Assembly: GCA_028705705.1 (NCBI GenBank)
Contig: JAQWCZ010000027.1
Coordinates: forward strand, 1-12,332
Source: Paludibacter sp.
GTDB lineage: Bacteria > Bacteroidota > Bacteroidia > Bacteroidales > Paludibacteraceae
Direction of reading: 5' to 3'
Length of the DNA: 12,332 bases
The number at the start of each line of letters is the position of its first letter. Position 1 is the first letter of the stretch. Shown in pieces: positions 1-7,129 of the stretch. The notes below the pieces were generated by a model that searched no databases, was not told where the DNA came from, and worked only from the letters and a program-made list of their open reading frames with translations. A program made the translations under genes and the position numbers.

Positions 1-249
1 TGTTAAAGCAGAATTCGAAAATTTACGCATAGATTCCTGCAATCGATAATTCGGCTTCAACACACCCGGTGTATCAGAATATACAATCTGAAAATCATCG
101 CCGTTGACTATGCCCAAAATCCGGTGTCTGGTAGTTTGCGCTTTCGATGTAATAATGGAAATCCGTTCTCCCACCAACGCGTTCATAAGTGTTGATTTTC
201 CGACATTTGGATTTCCCACAATATTTACAAAACCTGATTTATGCATCAT
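1..249 (-). CDS. era: GTPase Era, N-terminal part (cut by the window edge)
   Basis: Era is a small GTPase that binds the 3' end of 16S rRNA and helps mature the 30S subunit. Only the first 83 residues are visible; the rest of the GTPase domain and the C-terminal KH RNA-binding domain lie beyond the left edge. Residues 12-20 are the G1/P-loop GNPNVGKST. The switch I stretch [13 protein letters not shown] is at 35-47, and the G3 motif DTPG is at 59-62. The SKAQTTR segment separates Era from Der and other TrmE-Era GTPases. The start is ATG at 249; a second ATG follows at 246, and an in-frame stop lies four codons upstream, so no long extension is possible. The gene diverges from the histidine kinase. 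In many Bacteroidota era follows fabH, which is not so here. Family assignment is secure; the exact choice between the two adjacent ATGs is not. Confidence 0.95.
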   Translation of the reverse strand, partial: MMHKSGFVNIVGNPNVGKSTLMNALVGERISIITSKAQTTRHRILGIVNGDDFQIVYSDTPGVLKPNYRLQESMRKFSNSALT

Positions 250-326
250 ATACAATATTTACCAAACTGCTCTTATTCCTCTTAAACAGGGATGAATAAA
301 TAGCTAAACTGTAAAAAAAATACGTG

Positions 327-334
327 CAAAGATA
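327..334 (-). promoter_or_regulatory. -7 promoter box for era
   Basis: The minus strand reads TATCTTTG, a perfect match to the Bacteroidota -7 consensus TAnnTTTG. It lies 77 bases before the era ATG. I see no clear TTTG -33 box at the expected distance. The leader would be about 70 bases. Confidence 0.55.
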
Positions 335-375
335 ATTTAAAATAATCATAAGGATGTTATAATCCATATTTTTCT

Positions 376-383
376 TATCTTTG
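376..383 (+). promoter_or_regulatory. -7 promoter box for the histidine kinase
   Basis: TATCTTTG matches TAnnTTTG exactly and lies 19 bases before the kinase ATG, implying a leader of roughly 10-15 bases. No clear -33 TTTG is visible about 20 bases upstream. It faces away from the identical era octamer, with 41 bases between the two. Confidence 0.55.
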
Positions 384-402
384 AACCCCAAATTAACAAT
401 CA

Positions 403-1569
403 ATGCGCAAGTTATTTTCTACCCTTAAAATGCAGGAAATATCACAACACCTCAAACTGATATTCATCATTATCGGTGCGGGAATTGTGGTTGCTTCTAC
501 CTATTTCAGCAATAAATTAGGGAACTCTCTCGCACAGGAAGAAAAACGAAAGATAGAAATCTGGGCGGAAGCAACCCGACAATTAATATTGGCAGACGAA
601 ACAACCAACCTCGATTTTATCATCTCCATTATAGAAGGAAATAAAACCATCCCTGTAATATTAGTGGACGAGAACGACAACTTACTCTCATCAAAAAATG
701 TAAAAGAACCGGTTAAAAATATTGATGTTTTTTACAGAAAAGAAATCAACCGTTTGAAGCATAAAAATCCGGCAATTGAAGTCAAATTGGGAGACAACTC
801 ACAATTCATTTATTACGATGATTCATCCCTTTTAAAACAACTCTACTACTTCCCCTATATTCAACTTGGTATCATCTTTTTCTTTATGTTGATGGCATTT
901 TTTGCATTTTCGAGTACCAAGAAAGCTGAACAAAACAGGGTGTGGGTTGGATTGTCCAAAGAAACAGCACATCAGCTCGGCACTCCGATTTCATCTTTAT
1001 TGGCTTGGGTTGATTTACTGAAAATGAAACACGAAGAAGACAAAATGATAGGTGAAATGTCGAAAGATGTCAATCGCCTTCGTATTATTGCAGAAAGATT
1101 TTCGAAGATTGGTTCTGTACCCGACTTACAACTGGTAAGTCTGAATGAAACCATCCAAAACGCTGTACAATATATTTCAAACAGAACTTCCCAAAAAGTG
1201 AAGATACAATGCCACTTCCCGGATAAGAACCATTTATTCATCAAACTTAACGTTCCGCTATTCGAATGGGTTATCGAAAATTTATGTAAAAACTCCATTG
1301 ATGCCATGGATGGAAGCGGTAAAATCTATCTATACATTACTAAAACAGACAAAGAATGTATCATAGATGTAAAAGACACCGGGAAAGGAATTGAGAGAAG
1401 AAATTACAAAGCCATTTTTACACCTGGATTTACAACCAAAAGCAGAGGGTGGGGATTAGGACTTTCACTCGCCAAAAGAATTATTGAAGAATATCACAGC
1501 GGAAAGATCTTCGTAAAGAGTTCAGAAATCAATGTAGGCACAACCATCCGGATTATTCTAAAAGCATAA
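403..1569 (+). CDS. Membrane sensor histidine kinase, orphan
   Basis: This is a 388-residue two-component sensor kinase that would autophosphorylate on His and pass the phosphate to a response regulator. A first membrane segment lies at about 19-36 and a second at about 151-170. They enclose a periplasmic sensing region of about 115 residues that I do not recognise. No HAMP domain is evident; the H-box follows the second helix within 20 residues. The H-box is at 190-195, HQLGTP, with H190 as the phosphoacceptor. The N-box is NLCKNSIDAM at 293-302, G1 is DTGKGI at 325-330, and G2 is GWGLGL at 349-354. Gln replaces the acidic residue that normally follows the His. The C-terminus is a complete HATPase domain. 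No response regulator lies on either side, so partner and signal are unknown. The ATG follows an A-rich leader without a Shine-Dalgarno sequence. Confidence 0.9.
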   Translation: MRKLFSTLKMQEISQHLKLIFIIIGAGIVVASTYFSNKLGNSLAQEEKRKIEIWAEATRQLILADETTNLDFIISIIEGNKTIPVILVDENDNLLSSKNVKEPVKNIDVFYRKEINRLKHKNPAIEVKLGDNSQFIYYDDSSLLKQLYYFPYIQLGIIFFFMLMAFFAFSSTKKAEQNRVWVGLSKETAHQLGTPISSLLAWVDLLKMKHEEDKMIGEMSKDVNRLRIIAERFSKIGSVPDLQLVSLNETIQNAVQYISNRTSQKVKIQCHFPDKNHLFIKLNVPLFEWVIENLCKNSIDAMDGSGKIYLYITKTDKECIIDVKDTGKGIERRNYKAIFTPGFTTKSRGWGLGLSLAKRIIEEYHSGKIFVKSSEINVGTTIRIILKA

Positions 1570-1593
1570 TGTCAGCATATAACATTGTTTTTT
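1566..1593 (+). terminator. Weak intrinsic terminator after the histidine kinase
   Basis: An AT-rich stem pairs ATAATGT (1566-1572) with ACATTGT (1582-1588), including one G-U pair, around a 9-base loop. It merges into a run of six T at 1588-1593. It begins inside the kinase stop codon. The stem is short and AT-rich, so it may be inefficient. Confidence 0.35.
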
Positions 1594-1647
1594 CCCTATT
1601 TTAGGTTAATATTTTAAGTTATTATTTTATAATCCCCAAACTTTTTG

Positions 1648-1655
1648 TACTTTTG
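1648..1655 (+). promoter_or_regulatory. -7 promoter box for the yceD-rpmF-fabH cluster
   Basis: TACTTTTG fits TAnnTTTG and lies 28 bases before the yceD/DUF177 ATG. No convincing -33 TTTG is seen at about 20 bases upstream. The three genes behind it are tightly packed, so this is the likely main promoter of the cluster. Confidence 0.5.
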
Positions 1656-1683
1656 CACGGTTTTTTAAGAACATCAAGCAACT

Positions 1684-2259
1684 ATGTCTAAATTCGGACA
1701 ATACAACATCATATTAAAGGAAATTGTAGACGGCGTTCGGGTTTTCGAATTTGATTTGAACGATACTTACTTTGCAAAAATCGACAGTCCGGAAGTAAAA
1801 AAAGGAAATGTCAAAGCCAAAGTAAGCGTTCAGAAGAAAATTGCAACATACGAACTGGCATTTAAGCTGGAAGGAATTATCAAGATACCTTGTGACCGTT
1901 GTTTAGATGAAATGGAACAGTTCATCAAGCATGAAGAGAAAATCGAAGTAAAATTCGGTAAAACATATGCTGAAGAAAATGAAATCGTGGTCGTACCGGA
2001 AGTTGAAGGAAGCATCAATATCGCTTGGTTTCTATATGAATTTATCGTATTGAACATACCTATTAAACACGTTCACCCTCCGGGAGAATGTAATAAAAAT
2101 ATGGTTGACAAGTTGAAACGTCATATTACACGTCAAAAAGATGATACGGAAGACAACAATTTGTTTGATGTAGATGATGATGATACTTCAATTGAAGAAG
2201 ATGTACAGATAGATCCCCGTTGGGATAGTCTGCAAAATATAAACTTTGATAATAATTAA
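1684..2259 (+). CDS. YceD/DUF177 family protein, upstream partner of rpmF
   Basis: This 191-residue protein belongs to the YceD/DUF177 family, which sits directly before rpmF in most bacteria; bacterial and plant members have been linked to 23S rRNA accumulation. Diagnostic here are the CDRC pair (C70, C73) in IPCDRCLDEM, the segment HPPGEC at 131-136 with a third Cys (C136), and the C-terminal tail IDPRWDSLQNI at 176-186. Before that tail is a very acidic linker (DVDDDD at 162-167), which could be flexible. The next gene, rpmF, starts 15 bases after the stop. The sequence shows no catalytic motif, and the exact molecular role is not established. A cytoplasmic location is inferred from the absence of a signal peptide or membrane helix. 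Confidence 0.88.
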   Translation: MSKFGQYNIILKEIVDGVRVFEFDLNDTYFAKIDSPEVKKGNVKAKVSVQKKIATYELAFKLEGIIKIPCDRCLDEMEQFIKHEEKIEVKFGKTYAEENEIVVVPEVEGSINIAWFLYEFIVLNIPIKHVHPPGECNKNMVDKLKRHITRQKDDTEDNNLFDVDDDDTSIEEDVQIDPRWDSLQNINFDNN

Positions 2260-2274
2260 CTAAAACATATAAAA

Positions 2275-2460
2275 ATGGCACATCCTAAAAGAAAACATTC
2301 AAAAACCCGCACAGCAAAGAGAAGAACGCACGATAATGCAGTAGCTCCAACACTGGCCGTTTGTCCAAACTGCGGCGCTCAACATATCTATCACACAGTT
2401 TGTGGAGAATGTGGTTATTACAGAGGAAAATTAGCTATTGAAAAAACCGTAACAGTTTAA
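2275..2460 (+). CDS. rpmF: 50S ribosomal protein bL32
   Basis: bL32 is a small zinc-binding protein of the large ribosomal subunit. The 61 residues start with the typical basic stretch [17 protein letters not shown]. They then carry CPNC (C30, C33) and CGEC (C43, C46), a four-cysteine zinc ribbon. The family has Cys-containing and Cys-free forms; this is the zinc-binding form, so the organism need not use a zinc-independent paralogue at this locus. The length is normal for the family. The ATG follows an A-rich stretch with no Shine-Dalgarno sequence. The gene is 15 bases after yceD and one base before fabH, so the three are almost certainly on one mRNA. Confidence 0.97.
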   Translation: MAHPKRKHSKTRTAKRRTHDNAVAPTLAVCPNCGAQHIYHTVCGECGYYRGKLAIEKTVTV

Positions 2461-2461
2461 T

Positions 2462-3451
2462 ATGTCAAAAATTCATGCAGTTATCACTGGTGTAGGCGGA
2501 TATGTTCCAGAATACGTGCTGGACAATCACGAACTAAGTACCATGATGGACACCAGTGACGAATGGATTACCACACGTGTTGGTATCAAGGAACGTCGTA
2601 TACTGAAAGAACCGAACACCGGAACTTCTTACATGGCCGTTAAAGCTGCAGAAGGATTATTTGCTAAAACGGGAACTAAACCTGAAGACATTGATCTAAT
2701 TCTGGTGGGGACAACTACTCCTGATTATATTTTCCCATCATGTGCTTCAATAATTGCTGATAAACTGGGTATTAAAAACGCATTAGCATTCGACTTGCAA
2801 GCTGCTTGTTCTGGTTTTATCGTGGCTCTTACGAATGCTGCCAGTTTCATCGAAACAGGAAGATATAAGAAAGTACTTGTTTTCGGCGCTGAGAAAATGT
2901 CATCCATTACCAATTATGACGACCGTACAACAGCACCGCTTTTTGGCGACGGTGCAGGGGTTGTTTTGTTAGAACCCACAACAGAAGAACTTGGCGTGAT
3001 GGATTCGTTGTTATCTACTGATGGTTCCGGAAGTAAACATCTCATGTTGAAAGCAGGAGGTTCAGCTTATCCAGCTTCATTAGAGACAATTCAAAAACAC
3101 GAACATACGATTTACCAGGAAGGACAGTACGTTTTCAAACATGCTGTTACCAACATGGCCGGTGTTTCTGGTGATATCATGGATAAAAACAACTTAAAAT
3201 CTGAAGATATTAACTGGCTGATTCCACACCAGGCTAATTTACGCATCATTGATGCAGTGGTAAGTCGCACCGGCGTACCATACGAACGGGTAATCATCAA
3301 TATAGAAAAATACGGGAACACCTCGGCTGCTACCATTCCAATTTGTATATGGGAAGCTGAAAAGAAATTCAAAAAAGGAGACAATATTATCCTGACAGCT
3401 TTTGGTGCCGGATTCACCTGGGGAGCAGTTTGGTTGAAATGGGGATATTAA
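2462..3451 (+). CDS. fabH: Beta-ketoacyl-ACP synthase III
   Basis: FabH condenses an acyl-CoA primer with malonyl-ACP and so starts each round of type II fatty acid synthesis in the cytoplasm. The 329 residues are full family length. The catalytic triad is visible: C116 in AACSGF, H256 in IPHQAN, and N286 in YGNTSAAT. The N-terminal [16 protein letters not shown] (31-46) and the C-terminal [13 protein letters not shown] (315-327) are typical of true KAS III rather than of related thiolase-fold enzymes. The ATG lies one base after the rpmF stop, so translation is probably coupled. The primer preference (acetyl or branched-chain) cannot be read from the sequence by eye. It is the last gene of the cluster and converges on the nitroreductase with only 9 bases between stop codons. 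Confidence 0.97.
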   Translation: MSKIHAVITGVGGYVPEYVLDNHELSTMMDTSDEWITTRVGIKERRILKEPNTGTSYMAVKAAEGLFAKTGTKPEDIDLILVGTTTPDYIFPSCASIIADKLGIKNALAFDLQAACSGFIVALTNAASFIETGRYKKVLVFGAEKMSSITNYDDRTTAPLFGDGAGVVLLEPTTEELGVMDSLLSTDGSGSKHLMLKAGGSAYPASLETIQKHEHTIYQEGQYVFKHAVTNMAGVSGDIMDKNNLKSEDINWLIPHQANLRIIDAVVSRTGVPYERVIINIEKYGNTSAATIPICIWEAEKKFKKGDNIILTAFGAGFTWGAVWLKWGY

Positions 3452-3460
3452 TTATATATG

Positions 3461-4006
3461 TTAGTATTTCTCCCAACTAACAACCTCATCCAATTTTTTT
3501 CTTTTCTTCTCCCTGGTAGGCTGAGCTGAGTAACCCAGCAAAATCACCAGCATCACTTTTTTACTTCCCGGGATGTGCAGTATGGATCTGATCTTCTTTT
3601 CGTTCAGCCAGCCCAGCATGCAGGTACCAAGTCCCTCATCAGCGGCAGCCAGACAAATATGAGCAGCCACAATTCCCAAATCGAGATGCGGATAATGGAT
3701 TTGTTTGACCATACTCCCAAATTTCGAAGTGAAATTAGCATTTTCCTCCACCAGAACAATTTGTACAGGCGCTTGTTTGCTGAAATGATTCATGCTTAAT
3801 GCCCTGCTGGTACAGGCATCCGCGATTTGCATTCTTTTCTCAGGATCGGTAACCACGATCATTTTCCAGGGTTGCGCATTACAGGCCGAAGGCGCCATAC
3901 GGGCTGCTTCCAATATACGTTCTATTTTTTCCGGTTCAACCGGCTTATCAGTGTAAGCCCGATCGCTCTGGCGTTTCCTCACTAATTCCTGAAAAGATTG
4001 ACTCAT
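3461..4006 (-). CDS. Nitroreductase-family FMN oxidoreductase
   Basis: This 181-residue protein has the nitroreductase fold, whose members bind FMN as dimers and reduce nitro compounds, quinones or other acceptors with NAD(P)H. Visible family motifs are the N-terminal RKRQSDRAY at 10-18 (R12 and S14 in the usual phosphate-contact region), PSACNAQPWK at 39-48, and the C-terminal GTCMLGWLNEKKIR at 127-140. It belongs to the short group without a ferredoxin domain. The physiological substrate is unknown, and the neighbours give no clue. The chosen start MSQSF matches the usual family start. An upstream in-frame ATG at 4087 would add 27 residues but would place the -7 box inside the gene. It converges on fabH and diverges from tilS. 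A role in redox detoxification is inference only. Confidence 0.9.
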   Translation of the reverse strand: MSQSFQELVRKRQSDRAYTDKPVEPEKIERILEAARMAPSACNAQPWKMIVVTDPEKRMQIADACTSRALSMNHFSKQAPVQIVLVEENANFTSKFGSMVKQIHYPHLDLGIVAAHICLAAADEGLGTCMLGWLNEKKIRSILHIPGSKKVMLVILLGYSAQPTREKKRKKLDEVVSWEKY

Positions 4007-4033
4007 AAGTATGCTTGCAATTAATTTTACATC

Positions 4034-4041
4034 CAAAGATA
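4034..4041 (-). promoter_or_regulatory. -7 promoter box for the nitroreductase gene
   Basis: The minus strand reads TATCTTTG, a perfect TAnnTTTG match, 27 bases before the chosen ATG at 4006. No good -33 TTTG is seen. Its position supports the shorter start for the nitroreductase. Confidence 0.55.
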
Positions 4042-4063
4042 ATACAAATTGATTAAAACTAGC

Positions 4064-4095
4064 TTTGTGAATGCGCAAATGAATCATTATCTTTG
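4064..4095 (+). promoter_or_regulatory. Complete Bacteroidota-type promoter for tilS
   Basis: TTTG at 4064-4067 is followed by 20 bases and then TATCTTTG at 4088-4095, matching TTTG-N19/21-TAnnTTTG at both boxes and in spacing. The tilS ATG lies 45 bases downstream. This is the best promoter match in the window. Confidence 0.72.
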
Positions 4096-4140
4096 CCGGA
4101 CGCTATTTCATGGCTATTTCATATTAAAACTGAAAGAATC

Positions 4141-5451
4141 ATGCTGCAAAAAGTTCAACATTTCATACAGGAAAACCAATTATTAGTGTCTGAAAAAGGA
4201 CCTGTAATTGTAGGCGTAAGTGGGGGAAGCGACTCTGTTGTATTGCTTGATATCCTATTGAAAGCAGGTTATCAATGCCTGGCAGCACATTGTAACTTCC
4301 ACTTGCGAACAACAGAATCTATGCGGGATCAAGAGTTTGTTAGCTCGCTGGCTAAGAAGCTCAATATACCTTTCATGTATATTGATTTTCAGACAAATAG
4401 CTACGCAAAAGAAAAGGGCATCTCCATTGAAATGGCAGCAAGGGAATTACGTTACGATTGGTTCGAAAAAATCTGTAAAGAACACGGTGCACAGGCCATT
4501 GCGACCGGTCACCACCTCGATGATAATATCGAGACTGTATTATTTAACTTAACCCGTGGAACAGGACTAAAAGGTCTGACCGGCATACAAGCGCGAAACG
4601 GGAAAATCGTACGCCCTTTGCTATCGTCTTCGCGTAAAGAAATAAAGCAATATATCGCAGCAAACCAACTGGAATTTGTAGAAGACTCATCCAATGCATC
4701 AACAGACATCATCCGGAATAAATTCCGGCATGTCATCATTCCTTTGTTGGAAGAAATCAATCCGTCTTTCCGGAGTACCTGTAAAGAAACGATTGAAAAC
4801 CTGCAAGGAGCATATAAAATTTATCAACAGGAAATTGCAGCTATCCGGAATGATATCGTGCATACTTCTGACACCACCCTGTCGGTTGATTATTTTAAGC
4901 TGATTCAACATGAGGAATATCAAACCATTTTATTTGAACTACTCAAAGATTATGGTTTTAACCGGGATCAGATCGGGCAAATAAGCAAATGTTTCCAAGC
5001 AGAACCTGGCAAACGATTCCATTCCGGGACACATTGTCTGCTGAAAGACCGGAATCAGTTGATAGTTAGACCCAATGTGATTAACTCTGATGATTTATTA
5101 GACTCAACAGATAATAACAGACTGAAAATCCGCATTCTTAATAAAGACATAGATTTTAAGTTATCAAAAGACAATAAAACCATTCACCTTGATGCCGATA
5201 AAGTCAACTTTCCGCTGAAAATACGGAAATGGCAGGAAGCAGATTATTTTTACCCCCTCGGCATGAAAGGCAAAAAGAAATTAAGCGATTTTTTTATTGA
5301 TTTAAAAATCAACCGATTCGACAAAGAAAATATCCACGTTGTACTCTCCAACAATCAAATCGTGTGGGTGGTAGGACTGAGGATTGATGAGCGGGTTAAA
5401 GTAACAGATGAGACGAAGCGGATTTTGGAAATAAAAGTGGTCAGTGGTTAG
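4141..5451 (+). CDS. tilS: tRNA(Ile)-lysidine synthetase
   Basis: TilS joins lysine to C34 of the CAU-anticodon tRNA-Ile using ATP, making lysidine so the tRNA reads AUA as Ile. The 436 residues are normal length. The PP-loop SGGSDS is at 27-32 and HCNFHLR at 50-56. Further typical blocks are GHHLDDNIETVL at 123-134, TRGTGLKGLTGI at 138-149, and RNKFRHVIIP at 192-201. The C-terminal TilS domain includes PLGMKGKKKLSDFFID at about 372-387, which contacts the tRNA acceptor stem. The start MLQKVQHF was chosen because it is an ATG after the promoter; a longer frame opening at a TTG (4093) would overlap the -7 box. Its last codons form part of a palindrome shared with the recN end. Confidence 0.96.
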   Translation: MLQKVQHFIQENQLLVSEKGPVIVGVSGGSDSVVLLDILLKAGYQCLAAHCNFHLRTTESMRDQEFVSSLAKKLNIPFMYIDFQTNSYAKEKGISIEMAARELRYDWFEKICKEHGAQAIATGHHLDDNIETVLFNLTRGTGLKGLTGIQARNGKIVRPLLSSSRKEIKQYIAANQLEFVEDSSNASTDIIRNKFRHVIIPLLEEINPSFRSTCKETIENLQGAYKIYQQEIAAIRNDIVHTSDTTLSVDYFKLIQHEEYQTILFELLKDYGFNRDQIGQISKCFQAEPGKRFHSGTHCLLKDRNQLIVRPNVINSDDLLDSTDNNRLKIRILNKDIDFKLSKDNKTIHLDADKVNFPLKIRKWQEADYFYPLGMKGKKKLSDFFIDLKINRFDKENIHVVLSNNQIVWVVGLRIDERVKVTDETKRILEIKVVSG

Positions 5452-5471
5452 TTAATTAACCACTATCCACT
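5436..5471. terminator. Palindrome shared by the converging tilS and recN 3' ends
   Basis: AGTGG (5436-5440) and AGTGGTTA (5443-5450) pair with TAACCACT (5457-5464) and CCACT (5467-5471). A 2-by-2 internal mismatch and a 6-base GTTAAT loop complete the structure. Both stop codons lie inside it (TAG at 5449-5451 and TAG at 5463-5465). There is no clear T-run on either side, so use as a two-way terminator or mRNA 3'-end stabiliser is plausible but unproven. Confidence 0.45.
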
Positions 5472-7124
5472 ACTCAACATTTCCCTCGCGTTTTGAATCG
5501 CGGCCTCCCCACGGACTTTACCGCTTAGCATGGTGGCTATTTCATCTACTCTTTCGGTAGCTGATAATTGTTGGATATAAGTTTCTGTTTGCTGACCGGA
5601 ATCATCTTTATAAACCCTGAAATGATGTTCTCCTTTAGCAGCAATCTGAGGCAGGTGGGTAATGGTAATCACCTGCATGGTGCGACTCATTTGAAGCATG
5701 ATTTCACCCATGCGGTGCGCTATTTCACCGGAAACGCCGGTATCAATTTCGTCGAAGATGATGGTCGGCAAATCGGATTTGCCGGCAATCAGGGATTTTA
5801 TCGTCAGCATCAAACGAGAAACCTCACCGCCTGAAGCTATTTCCTCGACTTTTTGCAATTCCCGGTTTTTATTGGCCGAAAACAGAAACTCAACCTGATC
5901 GATGCCGTTTTCAGTGTAGTGTTGCATCGGCATCAGCCTTATTTTAAACTGAATATTGGGCATACCAAGCTTAGATAGTTGTTGCACCATGTATTGCTCA
6001 ACAGTGACAATTTGTGATGTTCTGCTTTCCGTCAGCAGCGAAGCATGTTCCTGCAACTGAGCAAAAGATATTGCCAGTTTTTTTTCAAGCTGACTGATTT
6101 CTTCTTCGAATGAATCAATGTGCTGTAGTTGAGCATCAAAGGCATCCCGTTTCTCAATCAATGCTTCAACTGAATTCACCTTGAATTTCTGCATCAGCGA
6201 ATACAACTCGCTCAACCGGTTTTCAGTTGCTTCAAGTCGGGCCGGATTATAATCCAGGTTTTCCTGCATAATGGTAAGTTCATGGGCCAGATCTTTTAAA
6301 TCAATGTATGCAGCCTGTATTCTTTCGAATTTTGCATCCCCTTCGGTGATAAACTTAGCAATTTTCGACATAGCTATTACCGATTCTTTGAGTTGTAGCA
6401 GACTCCCCTGCTCTCCATGCAGTAAATCTGTAATTCTGTTTAGCTCCGTTTTTATTTCCTCTACATGACTCAGGCTCTCTTGTTCTGTTTCAAGCGCCTG
6501 TTGTTCGCCAGTAATGAGTCTGGCTCCCTGTAACTGGTTAAACTGGAAACGAATGAAATCGGTCTCGGAAGCCGCTTGGGCTGCATCAGCTTTCAGTTTC
6601 TCCAATGCTTTTTCATCCGCTTTCCACGCGATATACGATTCGCGATATTGTTGCAACAATTCACTATTTCGGGCAACCGTATCCAGTACCTCCAACTGAT
6701 AAACTGTATTCGACAGCAAGAGATTTTCATGCTGAGAATGAATGTCAATCAACCGGGAAGTTAAATCACGTAATACATTTAATGCAATCGGCGTGTCGTT
6801 GATGAAAGCCCTTGATTTGCCATTGGCCGTAAGTTCCCTGCGGATGATACAATGATGCACATCCTGGTCAAGTTCATTTGTTTCAAAAAAATCATCCAGG
6901 TGTTTATAGGCTGAAATATCGAACACCGCTTCTACCACACATTTATCTTCCTCCTTCTTGATGGATTTATTATCAGCCCGCTGTCCCAGTATGAGCGACA
7001 AAGCACCTAATATGATGGATTTACCGGCTCCGGTCTCACCGGTCAACACAGATAATCCCGACTGAAAATCAATTTCCAGTGTTGAAATTAAGGCGTAATT
7101 CGAGATAAATATTGATTTCAACAT
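5463..7124 (-). CDS. recN: DNA repair protein RecN
   Basis: RecN is an SMC-like ATPase that holds DNA ends or sister chromatids together during double-strand break repair. The 553 residues match the family. Walker A is GETGAGKS at 29-36. A long middle part, about 155-375, is rich in charged heptad-like stretches, as expected for the coiled coil. The signature SGGEVSRL is at 431-438, Walker B TIIFDEIDTG at 454-463 (D458, E459), and the H-loop His at 490 in ITITHLPQIA. The ATG follows the porD stop by 5 bases, so the two are probably co-transcribed. I see no LexA-type box near it; the cluster looks constitutive rather than SOS-driven, although I cannot exclude a distant operator. Confidence 0.97.
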   Translation of the reverse strand: MLKSIFISNYALISTLEIDFQSGLSVLTGETGAGKSIILGALSLILGQRADNKSIKKEEDKCVVEAVFDISAYKHLDDFFETNELDQDVHHCIIRRELTANGKSRAFINDTPIALNVLRDLTSRLIDIHSQHENLLLSNTVYQLEVLDTVARNSELLQQYRESYIAWKADEKALEKLKADAAQAASETDFIRFQFNQLQGARLITGEQQALETEQESLSHVEEIKTELNRITDLLHGEQGSLLQLKESVIAMSKIAKFITEGDAKFERIQAAYIDLKDLAHELTIMQENLDYNPARLEATENRLSELYSLMQKFKVNSVEALIEKRDAFDAQLQHIDSFEEEISQLEKKLAISFAQLQEHASLLTESRTSQIVTVEQYMVQQLSKLGMPNIQFKIRLMPMQHYTENGIDQVEFLFSANKNRELQKVEEIASGGEVSRLMLTIKSLIAGKSDLPTIIFDEIDTGVSGEIAHRMGEIMLQMSRTMQVITITHLPQIAAKGEHHFRVYKDDSGQQTETYIQQLSATERVDEIATMLSGKVRGEAAIQNAREMLSSG

Positions 7125-7129
7125 AGATA

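Noticed and set aside
250..402. Small RNA or leader peptide in the era/kinase gap
   Set aside because: No stable hairpin with a T-run and no short frame with a plausible start; divergent promoters explain the gap.
4007..4087. 27-residue N-terminal extension of the nitroreductase
   Set aside because: It would include the -7 box and reach into the tilS promoter; family members start at the MSQSF position.
4093..4140. 16-residue TTG-started extension of TilS
   Set aside because: The TTG lies within the -7 box itself, so it would not be transcribed; the ATG at 4141 gives a normal start.
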